Part shown: positions 22,724 to 28,951 of the stretch, in pieces
Position numbering within the stretch: the first letter of the stretch is position 1
Layout: each line of letters begins with the position of its first letter
Notes under the pieces: generated by a model
The model's input: the letters and a program-made list of their open reading frames with translations, nothing else
Database searches by the model: none
Told to the model about the DNA's origin: nothing
NCBI GenBank assembly: GCA_046155885.1
Contig: JBJXFU010000187.1
Location: 1-28,951 of the forward strand
Direction of reading: 5' to 3'
Length of the DNA stretch: 28,951 nucleotides
DNA from: JAOADN01 sp046155885
Lineage (GTDB): Bacteria > Pseudomonadota > Alphaproteobacteria > Rhodobacterales > Rhodobacteraceae
Position numbers and translations under genes: made by a program

Positions 22724-23598
22724 CCGACCTTGCCGTCATCCCTGCGAAACGCCCCGACTGGCTATTCCGGATCGGCCTGGGCATCGTCGCCGTAGTGATC
22801 GTCCTTGCGGTGATCGGGCCCTATGTCGGACCCTACGACCCGACGCTGACCACGCCGCGCGTCGCCGTGCCCCCCGCCGGGTGGACCGAGATTTCCGCCT
22901 GGGCCGCGGGCCGGTCCGACCATGTGCCCCACCTGATGGGCACCGACGCCAGCGGCTACGACGTGTTTTCCCGCGTCATCGCCGCCCCCCGCACCGATCT
23001 GGTCATCGCGCTTCTGGCCAACGGGCTGTCGCTTCTGGCCGGCGTGCTTTTCGGGCTTCTGGCGGGGTACTTCCGCAACTTTGCGACCGAACTCCTGATG
23101 CGCGTGTCGGACGTGCTTCAGTCGTTTCCGGTCTTCATCATGGCGATGGTGCTGGTGGCGCTTGCGGGCCGGTCGACCACCAACATCGTGATCGCCCTCG
23201 CGCTGGTCTACACACCCATCTACATCCGCCTGACCCGCGCCGAGGTTCTGGCACAGACTTCGCGCGGCTTTGTCGAGGCGGCCCGCGCGCTGGGCCAGCC
23301 CGAGCTTCAGATCGCGCTGCGCCACGTCTTGCCGAACTCGCTGACTCCGGCACTGATCCAGTCCTCGGTGACGATCGGCTTCGCCATCCTGCTGACCGCC
23401 GGGCTGTCCTTTGTCGGCGCCGGGGTGCGCCCGCCGACGCCGGAATGGGGGCTGATGATTTCGACCGGGGCCAACCAGATCATCCTCGGGGAGTGGTGGC
23501 CTTCGGTCTTTCCGGGCATCGCGATTTCGCTCACGGTTTTCGGCTTCGCGGTGCTCGGGAATGCGCTGGAACGCCGCTACGAAGGATCGGGGCAGTGA
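22720..23598 (+). CDS. ABC transporter permease, DppC type
   Basis: 292 residues from a TTG at 22720 that overlaps the preceding stop (TTGA). Landmarks: an N-terminal helix LFRIGLGIVAVVIVLAVIGPYVGPYDPT, HLMGTDASGYDVFSRVIAAPRTDLVIALLANGLSLLAGVLFGLLAGYF (DppC signature 'GTDxxGRDvfSRv..G.R.SL..g'), and the EAA loop FVEAARALGQPELQIALRHVLPNSLTPALIQSSV. The GLSFVGAGVRPPTPEWGLMI segment near the C-terminus is characteristic of this subfamily. About six membrane helices. It forms the heterodimeric channel with the DppB-type permease. Its stop overlaps the GTG start of the ATPase gene. Confidence 0.94.
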   Translation: MTDLAVIPAKRPDWLFRIGLGIVAVVIVLAVIGPYVGPYDPTLTTPRVAVPPAGWTEISAWAAGRSDHVPHLMGTDASGYDVFSRVIAAPRTDLVIALLANGLSLLAGVLFGLLAGYFRNFATELLMRVSDVLQSFPVFIMAMVLVALAGRSTTNIVIALALVYTPIYIRLTRAEVLAQTSRGFVEAARALGQPELQIALRHVLPNSLTPALIQSSVTIGFAILLTAGLSFVGAGVRPPTPEWGLMISTGANQIILGEWWPSVFPGIAISLTVFGFAVLGNALERRYEGSGQ

Positions 23599-25454
23599 GC
23601 GGGCCTCCGGCCCATTTTCGGTCCGCAAATATCCCGGGGTCCGGGGCAGAGCCCCGGCCCGGGGACACGGTCCTGGAGGTCCGCGATCTGGCGGTGGGCT
23701 ATCCGGTGGACCGCAGGATGATCCGACCGGTGGACGGCTTGTCCTTCGCCGTCCGGGCGCGCGAGGTGGTGGGGCTGGTGGGCGATGCCGGATCGGGCAA
23801 GTCGACGGCGGCGCTGGCGCTGCTGGGGCTGGTGCGTCCGCCGGGGCAGATCCTGGGCGGAGAGGTGATGTTCGGGGGGCGGAACCTTCTGGCGCTGCCC
23901 GACGAGGAGATCCGGGCGATCCGAGGGCGCGATATCGGGATCATCGTGCAGAACCCGCGCGCCGCGCTGAACCCGATGCTGAAGATCGGCCGGCAGATCG
24001 GTTATGTCTGGCAGGCGCATAACGGCGGGAACGAGGCCGAGGCGCGGGCGCGGGCGATCGAGATGCTGAAGATGGTGGGCATCAACGACCCCGAGCGGCG
24101 GGTGCAGAGTTTTGCCCACGAGCTTTCGGGGGGGATGGCGCAGCGGGCGCTGATCGCGATGGCCCTGTCCTCGCGCCCGAAGCTCCTGATCGCGGACGAA
24201 CCGACCTCGGGGCTCGACGTGACGATCCAGGCGCAGTTCCTCGACCAGATGTGGCGGACGGTGCAGGCGACCGGCTCGGCGATCCTGCTGGTGACGCAGG
24301 AGCTGGGGGTGATCGCCAACTACTGCGACCGGGTGCTGGTTCTGCACGAAGGCCGGATCGTCGAGGACGCGCCGGTGCGCGAGTTCTTCGCCGATCCCCG
24401 GCATCCCTATTCGCAGGATGTCCTCCGGCTCTACCGCGAACGCGGCTCGGCCTTTCCCGCGCAGGTGTCGCCCGGCGCGCCGCCGCTGATCCGGGCAGCG
24501 GCGCTGACCAAGCACTTCCCGATCCGCCGCTCGTCCAAGCTGGTGCAGGCGGTGACGGCGGCCGACCTGAGCGTGCGCAAGGGCGAGGCTTTGGGCCTGG
24601 TCGGCGAATCCGGGTCGGGCAAGACCACCGTGGGCCGGGTTCTGGTGCGGCTGCTCGAACCGACATCCGGGCGGGTGGAGTTCGACGGGGTCGATCTTTC
24701 CACCCTGTCGGCCAGGGCGATGCGGCCGTGGCGCAAGCGAATCCAGATCGTCTTTCAGGATCCCTTCGACAGCCTTGACCCGCGCTGGACGGTGGCCGAA
24801 ATCCTGGCCGAGCCGCTGCGCCTTCACACCGCGCTGGGGCCGGCCGAACGGCGCGAAAAGGCCGCCGGCGCGCTTCACCTTGTCGACCTGCCGGCGGCGC
24901 TGCTCGACCGGCGGCCGCGCGCGCTCGGGGCCGGCACGCTGCAGCGCATCAACATCGCCCGCGCGCTCATCATGTCGCCTGACTTCATCGTGCTTGACGA
25001 ACCCACTTCGGTCCTTGCCCCGCGCGCCCGCAACTCGCTGATCGCGCTTCTGGCGCGGCTGCGGGAAGAGCTCGGGCTTTCCTATCTGTTCATCAGCCAC
25101 GACCTGACGACGGTGCGCTATCTCTGCCAGCGGGTCGCGGTCATGTATCTTGGCCAGATCGTCGAGGAGGGGACTGTGGAACAGGTCTTCACCGACCCCA
25201 GGCATCCCTATTCCCGCGCGCTTCTTTCGGCGCATCTTTTCCCCGACCCAGCCCGCCGCCGAGTTGACCGCCCGGTGCCCGAGGCGCTGGCGGGCGAAAT
25301 CCCCTCGCCCATCGACCCCCCGACGGGCTGCTATCTGGGCGGCCGCTGCCCGCATGCCACGGATGCCTGCCGGGCAACCGCGCAGGCTTTGGTGCGTGTC
25401 GGCGAGGGGCGTATGGTCCGCTGCATGCGCGCGGCGGCGGGAGAGATCGGATGA
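23595..25454 (+). CDS. Fused double ATP-binding protein of the peptide-type ABC importer (DppD-DppF fusion)
   Basis: 619 residues from a GTG at 23595 overlapping the permease stop (GTGA). Residues 1-24 derive from a repeat-like sequence and match no ABC domain. Domain 1 (about 26-290): Walker A GDAGSGKST (63-71), Q119, signature LSGGM (177-181), Walker B LLIADE ending at Glu202, and Gln235 where the H-loop His is expected (VTQELG). Domain 2 (about 298-619): Walker A GESGSGKTT (337-345), Q388, degenerate signature LGAGT (444-448), Glu469, D-loop SVLA (472-475) instead of SALD, and His502. The C-terminal oligopeptide-transporter extension has GRCPHATDAC. Both losses fall in one composite ATP site, leaving the other (domain 2 Walker A/B with domain 1 LSGGM) intact. 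It energises the unit C importer. Confidence 0.94.
   Translation: MSGPPAHFRSANIPGSGAEPRPGDTVLEVRDLAVGYPVDRRMIRPVDGLSFAVRAREVVGLVGDAGSGKSTAALALLGLVRPPGQILGGEVMFGGRNLLALPDEEIRAIRGRDIGIIVQNPRAALNPMLKIGRQIGYVWQAHNGGNEAEARARAIEMLKMVGINDPERRVQSFAHELSGGMAQRALIAMALSSRPKLLIADEPTSGLDVTIQAQFLDQMWRTVQATGSAILLVTQELGVIANYCDRVLVLHEGRIVEDAPVREFFADPRHPYSQDVLRLYRERGSAFPAQVSPGAPPLIRAAALTKHFPIRRSSKLVQAVTAADLSVRKGEALGLVGESGSGKTTVGRVLVRLLEPTSGRVEFDGVDLSTLSARAMRPWRKRIQIVFQDPFDSLDPRWTVAEILAEPLRLHTALGPAERREKAAGALHLVDLPAALLDRRPRALGAGTLQRINIARALIMSPDFIVLDEPTSVLAPRARNSLIALLARLREELGLSYLFISHDLTTVRYLCQRVAVMYLGQIVEEGTVEQVFTDPRHPYSRALLSAHLFPDPARRRVDRPVPEALAGEIPSPIDPPTGCYLGGRCPHATDACRATAQALVRVGEGRMVRCMRAAAGEIG
23601..23657. 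repeat. REP-like double palindrome read in frame at the ATPase N-terminus
   Basis: GGGCC-TCC-GGCCC (23601-23613) and CCGGGGC-AGA-GCCCCGG (23641-23657) are two tight hairpins joined by a spacer containing GCAAATATCCCGGGG. The combination resembles intergenic palindromic elements I recall from Rhodobacteraceae genomes. Here it lies between the overlapping GTG start and the first ABC-domain codons, and it adds about 20 residues without breaking frame. Confidence 0.55.
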
Positions 25455-25488
25455 CCCGCCGCAGCAGAATGCCAGGGGAGGCACCGCC

Positions 25489-26247
25489 GTGACCGACATG
25501 CTTCGCCACTCCGGAAAGTCCGTCTTGGTGACCGGTGGCGCCTCCGGCATCGGGCTCGGGATCGTGCGGCGGTTTCTTCAGGACGGGGCGCGGGTCGCGT
25601 CCTTCGACCTGAACCCCACCCCGGAAGGGCGGGCCCTTCCCCTGACCGGGAACGCGGCCGAGGAAGCCGATGTGGGCGCGGCCGTGGCCGCCACGGTCGC
25701 GGCGCATGGGCGGCTGGACGTGATGGTCTGCAACGCCGGGATCATCGCCGTCACCCCGGTCACAGAAATGGACCTGGCCGAATGGCGCCGGGTGATGGGC
25801 GTGAACACGGATTCCGTCTTTCTTGGCAGCCGCGCCGCCGCGCGCCAGATGGTCGCCCAGGGCGGCGGCGGCGTGATCGTCAACGCCGCCTCGGGCGCCG
25901 GCCGGCGCGGCGTGCCGAATCTGGCGCATTACTGCGCCTCGAAGGCCGCGGTCATCGTCTTCAGCCAGGCGTTGGCCATCGAGCTTGCCCCCCACGGCAT
26001 CCGCGTCAACACCTACGTTCCCGGCCATATCGAAACGCCCTTCTGGCACGGCATCGCCGAGGGTTTCGCCAAACGCTGGGGCATCGGCCCGGAAGAGGTT
26101 GTCGCGCGGTTCCGCGCCACCGTTCCCGCCGGCCGCTTCGGCACGCCGGAAGATGTCGCGGCCACCGTCAGCTGGATGGCCTCGGACGAGGCGGCCTATG
26201 TCAGCGCGCAGGGCATCGCGATGAACGGGGCCGAATTCCCGTGGTAG
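25489..26247 (+). CDS. Short-chain dehydrogenase/reductase (SDR), unit C
   Basis: 252 residues from a GTG at 25489 with AGGGGAGG seven bases upstream. An ATG three codons later is a possible alternative. Classical SDR: TGGASGIG (15-22), CNAG (81-84), catalytic Ser135 in NAASGAG, and Tyr148/Lys152 in YCASK. C-terminus ends in AMNGAEFPW, shorter than the usual 'vDGG' tail. The pattern suits oxidation of a secondary alcohol or reduction of a ketone with NAD(P)(H). It lies 34 bp after the ATPase stop, indicating co-transcription with the importer. It differs strongly from the unit B SDR in the cofactor loop, so the two probably act at separate steps. Confidence 0.93.
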   Translation: MTDMLRHSGKSVLVTGGASGIGLGIVRRFLQDGARVASFDLNPTPEGRALPLTGNAAEEADVGAAVAATVAAHGRLDVMVCNAGIIAVTPVTEMDLAEWRRVMGVNTDSVFLGSRAAARQMVAQGGGGVIVNAASGAGRRGVPNLAHYCASKAAVIVFSQALAIELAPHGIRVNTYVPGHIETPFWHGIAEGFAKRWGIGPEEVVARFRATVPAGRFGTPEDVAATVSWMASDEAAYVSAQGIAMNGAEFPW

Positions 26248-26280
26248 GCGCCCGCGTGCGGACCCGGACGGAAGGCAGGC

Positions 26281-27906
26281 ATGTCCGACAGCTTTGATTT
26301 CATCGTCGTCGGCGCCGGGTCCGCCGGCTGCGTGCTGGCCAACCGCCTGTCCGGGGACGGGCGCCACAGCGTATTGCTTGTCGAGGCAGGGGGCGGCGAC
26401 CGCCACCCGATTTTCCGCATCCCGATCTTCGCGGGCCTGGCCTACTGGTACCGCCGGTCGAACTGGGGCTACGTGACCGAACCGCAGCCCGGCCTTGACG
26501 GGCGCGCGATCAAATGGCCGCGCGGCAGGGTGCTGGGCGGGTCATCGACGATCAACGGCATGATGTACATGCGCGGCACCCGGGGCGACTATGACCGCTG
26601 GGCAGAGGCCGGCTGCACCGGCTGGAGCTATGCCGACGTGCTGCCCTACTTCATCCGTTCGGAAGATGCGCCGCACCGTGCGGGGGACCCGTTTCATGGG
26701 GTCAGCGGGCCGCTGCGGTCGGTCAGGTCGAAGGGCGAGAACCCGCTTTACGCCGATTTCCTGTCGGCAGGCCGGGCCGAAGGCGCGCCCGGAAGGGACG
26801 ACTTCAACGGCGCCCGGCAGGAAGGACTTGGCTTTTATGACTTCAACATCCGGAACGGCCGCCGCGAATCCAGCGCGACCGCCTTTCTGCGGCCCGCCCG
26901 GGCCCGCCGCAACCTGACGGTCTGGACGCGGACCCATGCCGAGCGGATCGAAATCTCCGCAGGCCGCGCCACCGGGCTGACCGTCACCCGCCGCGGCGTG
27001 AAGCAGGTCGTGGCGGCGCGGCGCGAAGTGATCCTGTCGGGCGGCGCGATCAACTCGCCGCAGCTTCTGGAACTGTCGGGGATCGGCGATCCCGCCGTGC
27101 TCAAGGCCGCCGGAATCGAGCCTGTTCATGCCCTTCCGGACGTCGGCGCGAACCTTCAGGACCATCTCGGGGTCTACCTGACCTATGCGGCGAAGGACCC
27201 GGTGACGCTCTACGGCCTTTTCCGCCCCGACCGCGCGGCGCTGGCGCTGGCGCGGTCGCTGCTGTTTGGCACCGGCCCCTTTTCGGCGGTGCCGCTCGAG
27301 GCCGGGGGGTTCCTGAAGACCCGCGCGGGGCTGGCGGAACCGGACATCCACATCACCTTCGTGCCGGGCCTGAACCTGGAAACCACGATGCGCGGTCAGG
27401 GGCGGCACGGATATCTGATCAACTTCTACCAGCTCAGGCCGGAAAGCCGGGGGACCGTGCACATCGCCTCGCCCGATCCGGCAGCGCATCCCAGAATCGA
27501 CCCCCGCTATCTTTCGGCCTCTGCCGACGCCGGCGTGATGCGCGACGGTGTGCGCCTTGCCCGGCGGATCGGCGAGAACCCCGCGCTTTCCCGCCGCAGG
27601 CTGCACGACCTTTCGCCCGCCGAGGCCGACTTTGCGACCGACGAAAGCATCGACGCCTGGGTGCGCCGGGGCGCCAACACCATCTTCCACCCCGTCGGCA
27701 CCTGCCGGATGGGGGCGGACAAAGGTTCGGTGCTCGACCCGGAACTGAGGGTGCGCGGCGTGGCGGGCTTGCGCGTCGCCGACGCCTCGGTCATGCCGGC
27801 GATCGTCGGCGGCAACACCTCGGCGCCGTCGATGATGATCGCTGAAAAGGCCGCCGACATGATCCTCGGCCGCCCGGCACCGGCACGGCTGGACCCGGCC
27901 GGCTGA
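26281..27906 (+). CDS. GMC-family FAD-dependent oxidoreductase (choline-dehydrogenase-like)
   Basis: 541 residues, the usual length, ATG with GGAAGG upstream. FAD-binding GAGSAGCVLANRL near residue 12, the GMC signature 1 region RGRVLGGSSTINGMMYMRG, signature 2 area VILSGGAINSPQLLELSGIG, and the C-terminal active site with His470 in FHPVGTCRMG and Asn512 in GGNTSAPSMMIAEKAA. These enzymes oxidise primary or secondary alcohols to aldehydes or ketones (choline, polyethylene glycol, other alcohols). No signal peptide is visible. It follows the SDR by 33 bp. Context suggests oxidation of the imported substrate or of an alcohol side chain of it; the specific alcohol is unknown. Confidence 0.94.
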   Translation: MSDSFDFIVVGAGSAGCVLANRLSGDGRHSVLLVEAGGGDRHPIFRIPIFAGLAYWYRRSNWGYVTEPQPGLDGRAIKWPRGRVLGGSSTINGMMYMRGTRGDYDRWAEAGCTGWSYADVLPYFIRSEDAPHRAGDPFHGVSGPLRSVRSKGENPLYADFLSAGRAEGAPGRDDFNGARQEGLGFYDFNIRNGRRESSATAFLRPARARRNLTVWTRTHAERIEISAGRATGLTVTRRGVKQVVAARREVILSGGAINSPQLLELSGIGDPAVLKAAGIEPVHALPDVGANLQDHLGVYLTYAAKDPVTLYGLFRPDRAALALARSLLFGTGPFSAVPLEAGGFLKTRAGLAEPDIHITFVPGLNLETTMRGQGRHGYLINFYQLRPESRGTVHIASPDPAAHPRIDPRYLSASADAGVMRDGVRLARRIGENPALSRRRLHDLSPAEADFATDESIDAWVRRGANTIFHPVGTCRMGADKGSVLDPELRVRGVAGLRVADASVMPAIVGGNTSAPSMMIAEKAADMILGRPAPARLDPAG

Positions 27907-27922
27907 AGCGGAGGAAGCGGGA

Positions 27923-28720
27923 GTGAGCGTTCAGCAGACCACAGCCTTTGCCGACGGGCGCCTGATCCTGACGGCCGGGCGCATCGCGCGCATCGCGATC
28001 AACGCGCCGGAACGGAAGAACGCGCTGACGGCGGCGATGTGGGCGGCCCTTCCCGGGATCTGCGCCCGGATTTCCGCCGACGAAGGCATCCGGGTGGTGG
28101 TTCTTGCGGCCAGCGGCGGGCGGGCCTTTTCGGCGGGGGCGGACATCGGCGAGTTCGCCGAGGTCTACGCGACCCCAGAGGCCGCCGCGCGCTACAACGC
28201 CGCCGTCCGCGCCGCGCAGGCCGCGCTGCGGTCGCTGGACCGGCCGGTCATCGCCGAGGTGGGCGGCGCCTGTGTCGGCGGCGGCTGCGGGCTGGCCTTG
28301 TCCTGCGACCTGCGCTTTGCCGGCGCCTCGGCGCGGTTCGGCATCACCCCGGCGCGGCTGGGGATCGCGTATTCCTGGGACGATACCGCCGCGCTGGTGG
28401 AGAAAGTCGGGCCGGGCCGGGCCAAGGACCTGCTGTTTTCCGCCCGCCTGATCGGCGCGGACGAGGCGCTGCGGATCGGGCTGGTCGAACGGGTGACGCC
28501 TGACGCCGAGCTTTCAGCCGCTGTCCTGGCCTATGCGGGCGAGCTGGCCGAGCTTTCCCCCGCCTCGATCCGCGCCGCCAAGGCCATCGTCAACCGCATC
28601 GCGGAAACCGACCCGCAAGGCCGCGAGGCGGTGCGCGCGATCTGGGAGGCGGGCTTCAGCGGCGAGGATTTCCGGGAAGGCCGGGCGGCATTCCTCGAGG
28701 CGCGGGCGCCGAAGTTCTGA
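27923..28720 (+). CDS. Crotonase-superfamily (enoyl-CoA hydratase/isomerase-like) protein lacking the canonical Glu pair
   Basis: 265 residues from a GTG with GAGGAAG upstream. The crotonase fold is clear: NAPERKNALTAAMW, the oxyanion-hole pieces AFSAGADIGEF (about 68-78) and ACVGGGCGLALSCDLRFA. At the positions of rat enoyl-CoA hydratase Glu144 and Glu164, however, this protein has Gly123 (GGGCG instead of GGGCE) and Pro143 (FGITPARLG instead of FGxPExxLG). Nearby Asp153/Asp154 in YSWDDTA could supply an alternative acid/base. It is therefore unlikely to be a standard 2-enoyl-CoA hydratase; isomerase, decarboxylase, C-C hydrolase or thioesterase-type chemistry is possible. It is the last gene of unit C, 16 bp after the GMC stop, and should act on a CoA ester made by the ligase or CoA-transferases. 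Confidence 0.9.
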   Translation: MSVQQTTAFADGRLILTAGRIARIAINAPERKNALTAAMWAALPGICARISADEGIRVVVLAASGGRAFSAGADIGEFAEVYATPEAAARYNAAVRAAQAALRSLDRPVIAEVGGACVGGGCGLALSCDLRFAGASARFGITPARLGIAYSWDDTAALVEKVGPGRAKDLLFSARLIGADEALRIGLVERVTPDAELSAAVLAYAGELAELSPASIRAAKAIVNRIAETDPQGREAVRAIWEAGFSGEDFREGRAAFLEARAPKF

Positions 28721-28852
28721 GGCCGGGCGGGGACGGAGCCGCACCTCGGTTCGCAAACGTTGTTCGCGCTTTGCTTCTTTCCTGCCCCACCCCCACCGCC
28801 CCCCCTTGCCCGGAACAGCCGCGTGAGCCACCCGGGCGGCGCCCGCCTCCCG

Positions 28853-28871
28853 GCCCGGCCACGGGCCGGGC
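28853..28871 (+). terminator. Probable unit C terminator hairpin
   Basis: GCCCGGCC (28853-28860) pairs with GGCCGGGC (28864-28871) around ACG, then GTTCTTC follows. The T content is low, so termination strength is uncertain. It lies 132 bp after the crotonase stop. I see no gene in 28721-28852, which is C-rich. Confidence 0.5.
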
Positions 28872-28881
28872 GTTCTTCGCT

Positions 28882-28935
28882 GAAGACATGCCACTGGCAT
28901 GTCTTCCGGGCGCTCATCACCCCGCGCAATTGCGC
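28882..28935. repeat. Further palindromes at the right end of the window
   Basis: GAAGACATGCC (28882-28892) and GGCATGTCTTC (28896-28906) form a perfect 11-bp stem with an ACT loop. GCGCAATTGCGC (28924-28935) is a perfect 12-bp palindrome. With the hairpin at 28853-28871 this makes three palindromes within 83 bp. They may belong to an intergenic repeat element or to a bidirectional terminator shared with a gene beyond the window. Confidence 0.7.
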
Positions 28936-28951
28936 CCGGGGCGGGCGCCAC

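Noticed and set aside
22680..23594. Extension of the ATPase gene upstream to 22680
   Set aside because: The extension lies wholly within the second permease gene in another frame; the GTGA overlap at 23595 is the natural start.
1..28951. CRISPR array, rRNA, riboswitch or phage module
   Set aside because: No regularly spaced repeats, rRNA segments, recognisable aptamer cores or phage genes were seen on either strand.

Overview
The window looks like the chromosome of a GC-rich alphaproteobacterium, most likely of the Rhodobacteraceae/Paracoccaceae. The basis is high GC throughout, frequent GTG and TTG starts, many 1- to 4-nt start/stop overlaps, and the left-hand gene order: EVE protein, YciI, gpsA and tsaD on one strand, divergent from hemD, a mitofilin/Mic60 homologue and a HemY-type TPR protein.

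Layout. (1) 1-111: C-terminal end of an IS630-type transposase, cut by the window edge. (2) 204-3375, minus: DUF1761 membrane protein, then the tight series tsaD > gpsA > YciI > EVE. (3) 3450-6996, plus: hemD, Mic60 homologue, HemY-like TPR membrane protein with a C-terminal four-Cys zinc ribbon. (4) 7038-7113: tRNA-Thr(CGU), whose 3' end is tandemly duplicated, followed by a gene-free interval of about 260 bp holding a perfect 18-bp palindrome. (5) 7376-28720: a roughly 21-kb catabolic/transport locus built of three transcription units and one GntR/UTRA regulator.

The catabolic locus. Unit A (minus, 11416 to 7376): MmgE/PrpD protein, PaaK-like acyl/aryl-CoA ligase, amidase. The GntR gene (11514-12254, plus) diverges from unit A. 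Unit B (minus, 19776 to 12259): HapK/REDY-like protein, SDR, polysaccharide-deacetylase/PuuE-like protein, second MmgE/PrpD, MaoC dehydratase, acyl-CoA dehydrogenase, and two class III CoA-transferases. Unit C (plus, 19942 to 28720): peptide/opine-type ABC importer (binding protein, two permeases, one fused double ATPase), SDR, GMC oxidoreductase, crotonase-fold protein. The same inverted repeat, core TTTGTCCGGACAAA, lies in the promoter region of all three units (11441-11456, 19799-19814, 19899-19916), so the locus reads as one regulon, probably controlled by the embedded GntR protein.

How it may work (inference): a small amide- or amine-containing organic compound is imported, opened by the amidase and/or deacetylase-like hydrolase, oxidised by the GMC enzyme and SDRs, activated to CoA esters by the ligase and CoA-transferases, and processed by the acyl-CoA dehydrogenase, MaoC, PrpD and crotonase proteins. 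No thiolase, CitE-type lyase or ring-cleavage enzyme is present, so end products must be handled elsewhere. The substrate cannot be read from sequence and I do not recognise the combination as a described pathway.

Other points of interest: the fused ATPase has degenerate residues that all fall in one composite ATP site; the crotonase lacks both catalytic Glu positions of enoyl-CoA hydratase; a REP-like repeat is read through in frame at the ATPase N-terminus; and there are large hairpins at 14576-14627, 21642-21673 and 28853-28935. No CRISPR array, rRNA or phage gene was seen. No gene-free stretch exceeds 300 bases; the two longest (7114-7375 and 28721-28951) are described as features.
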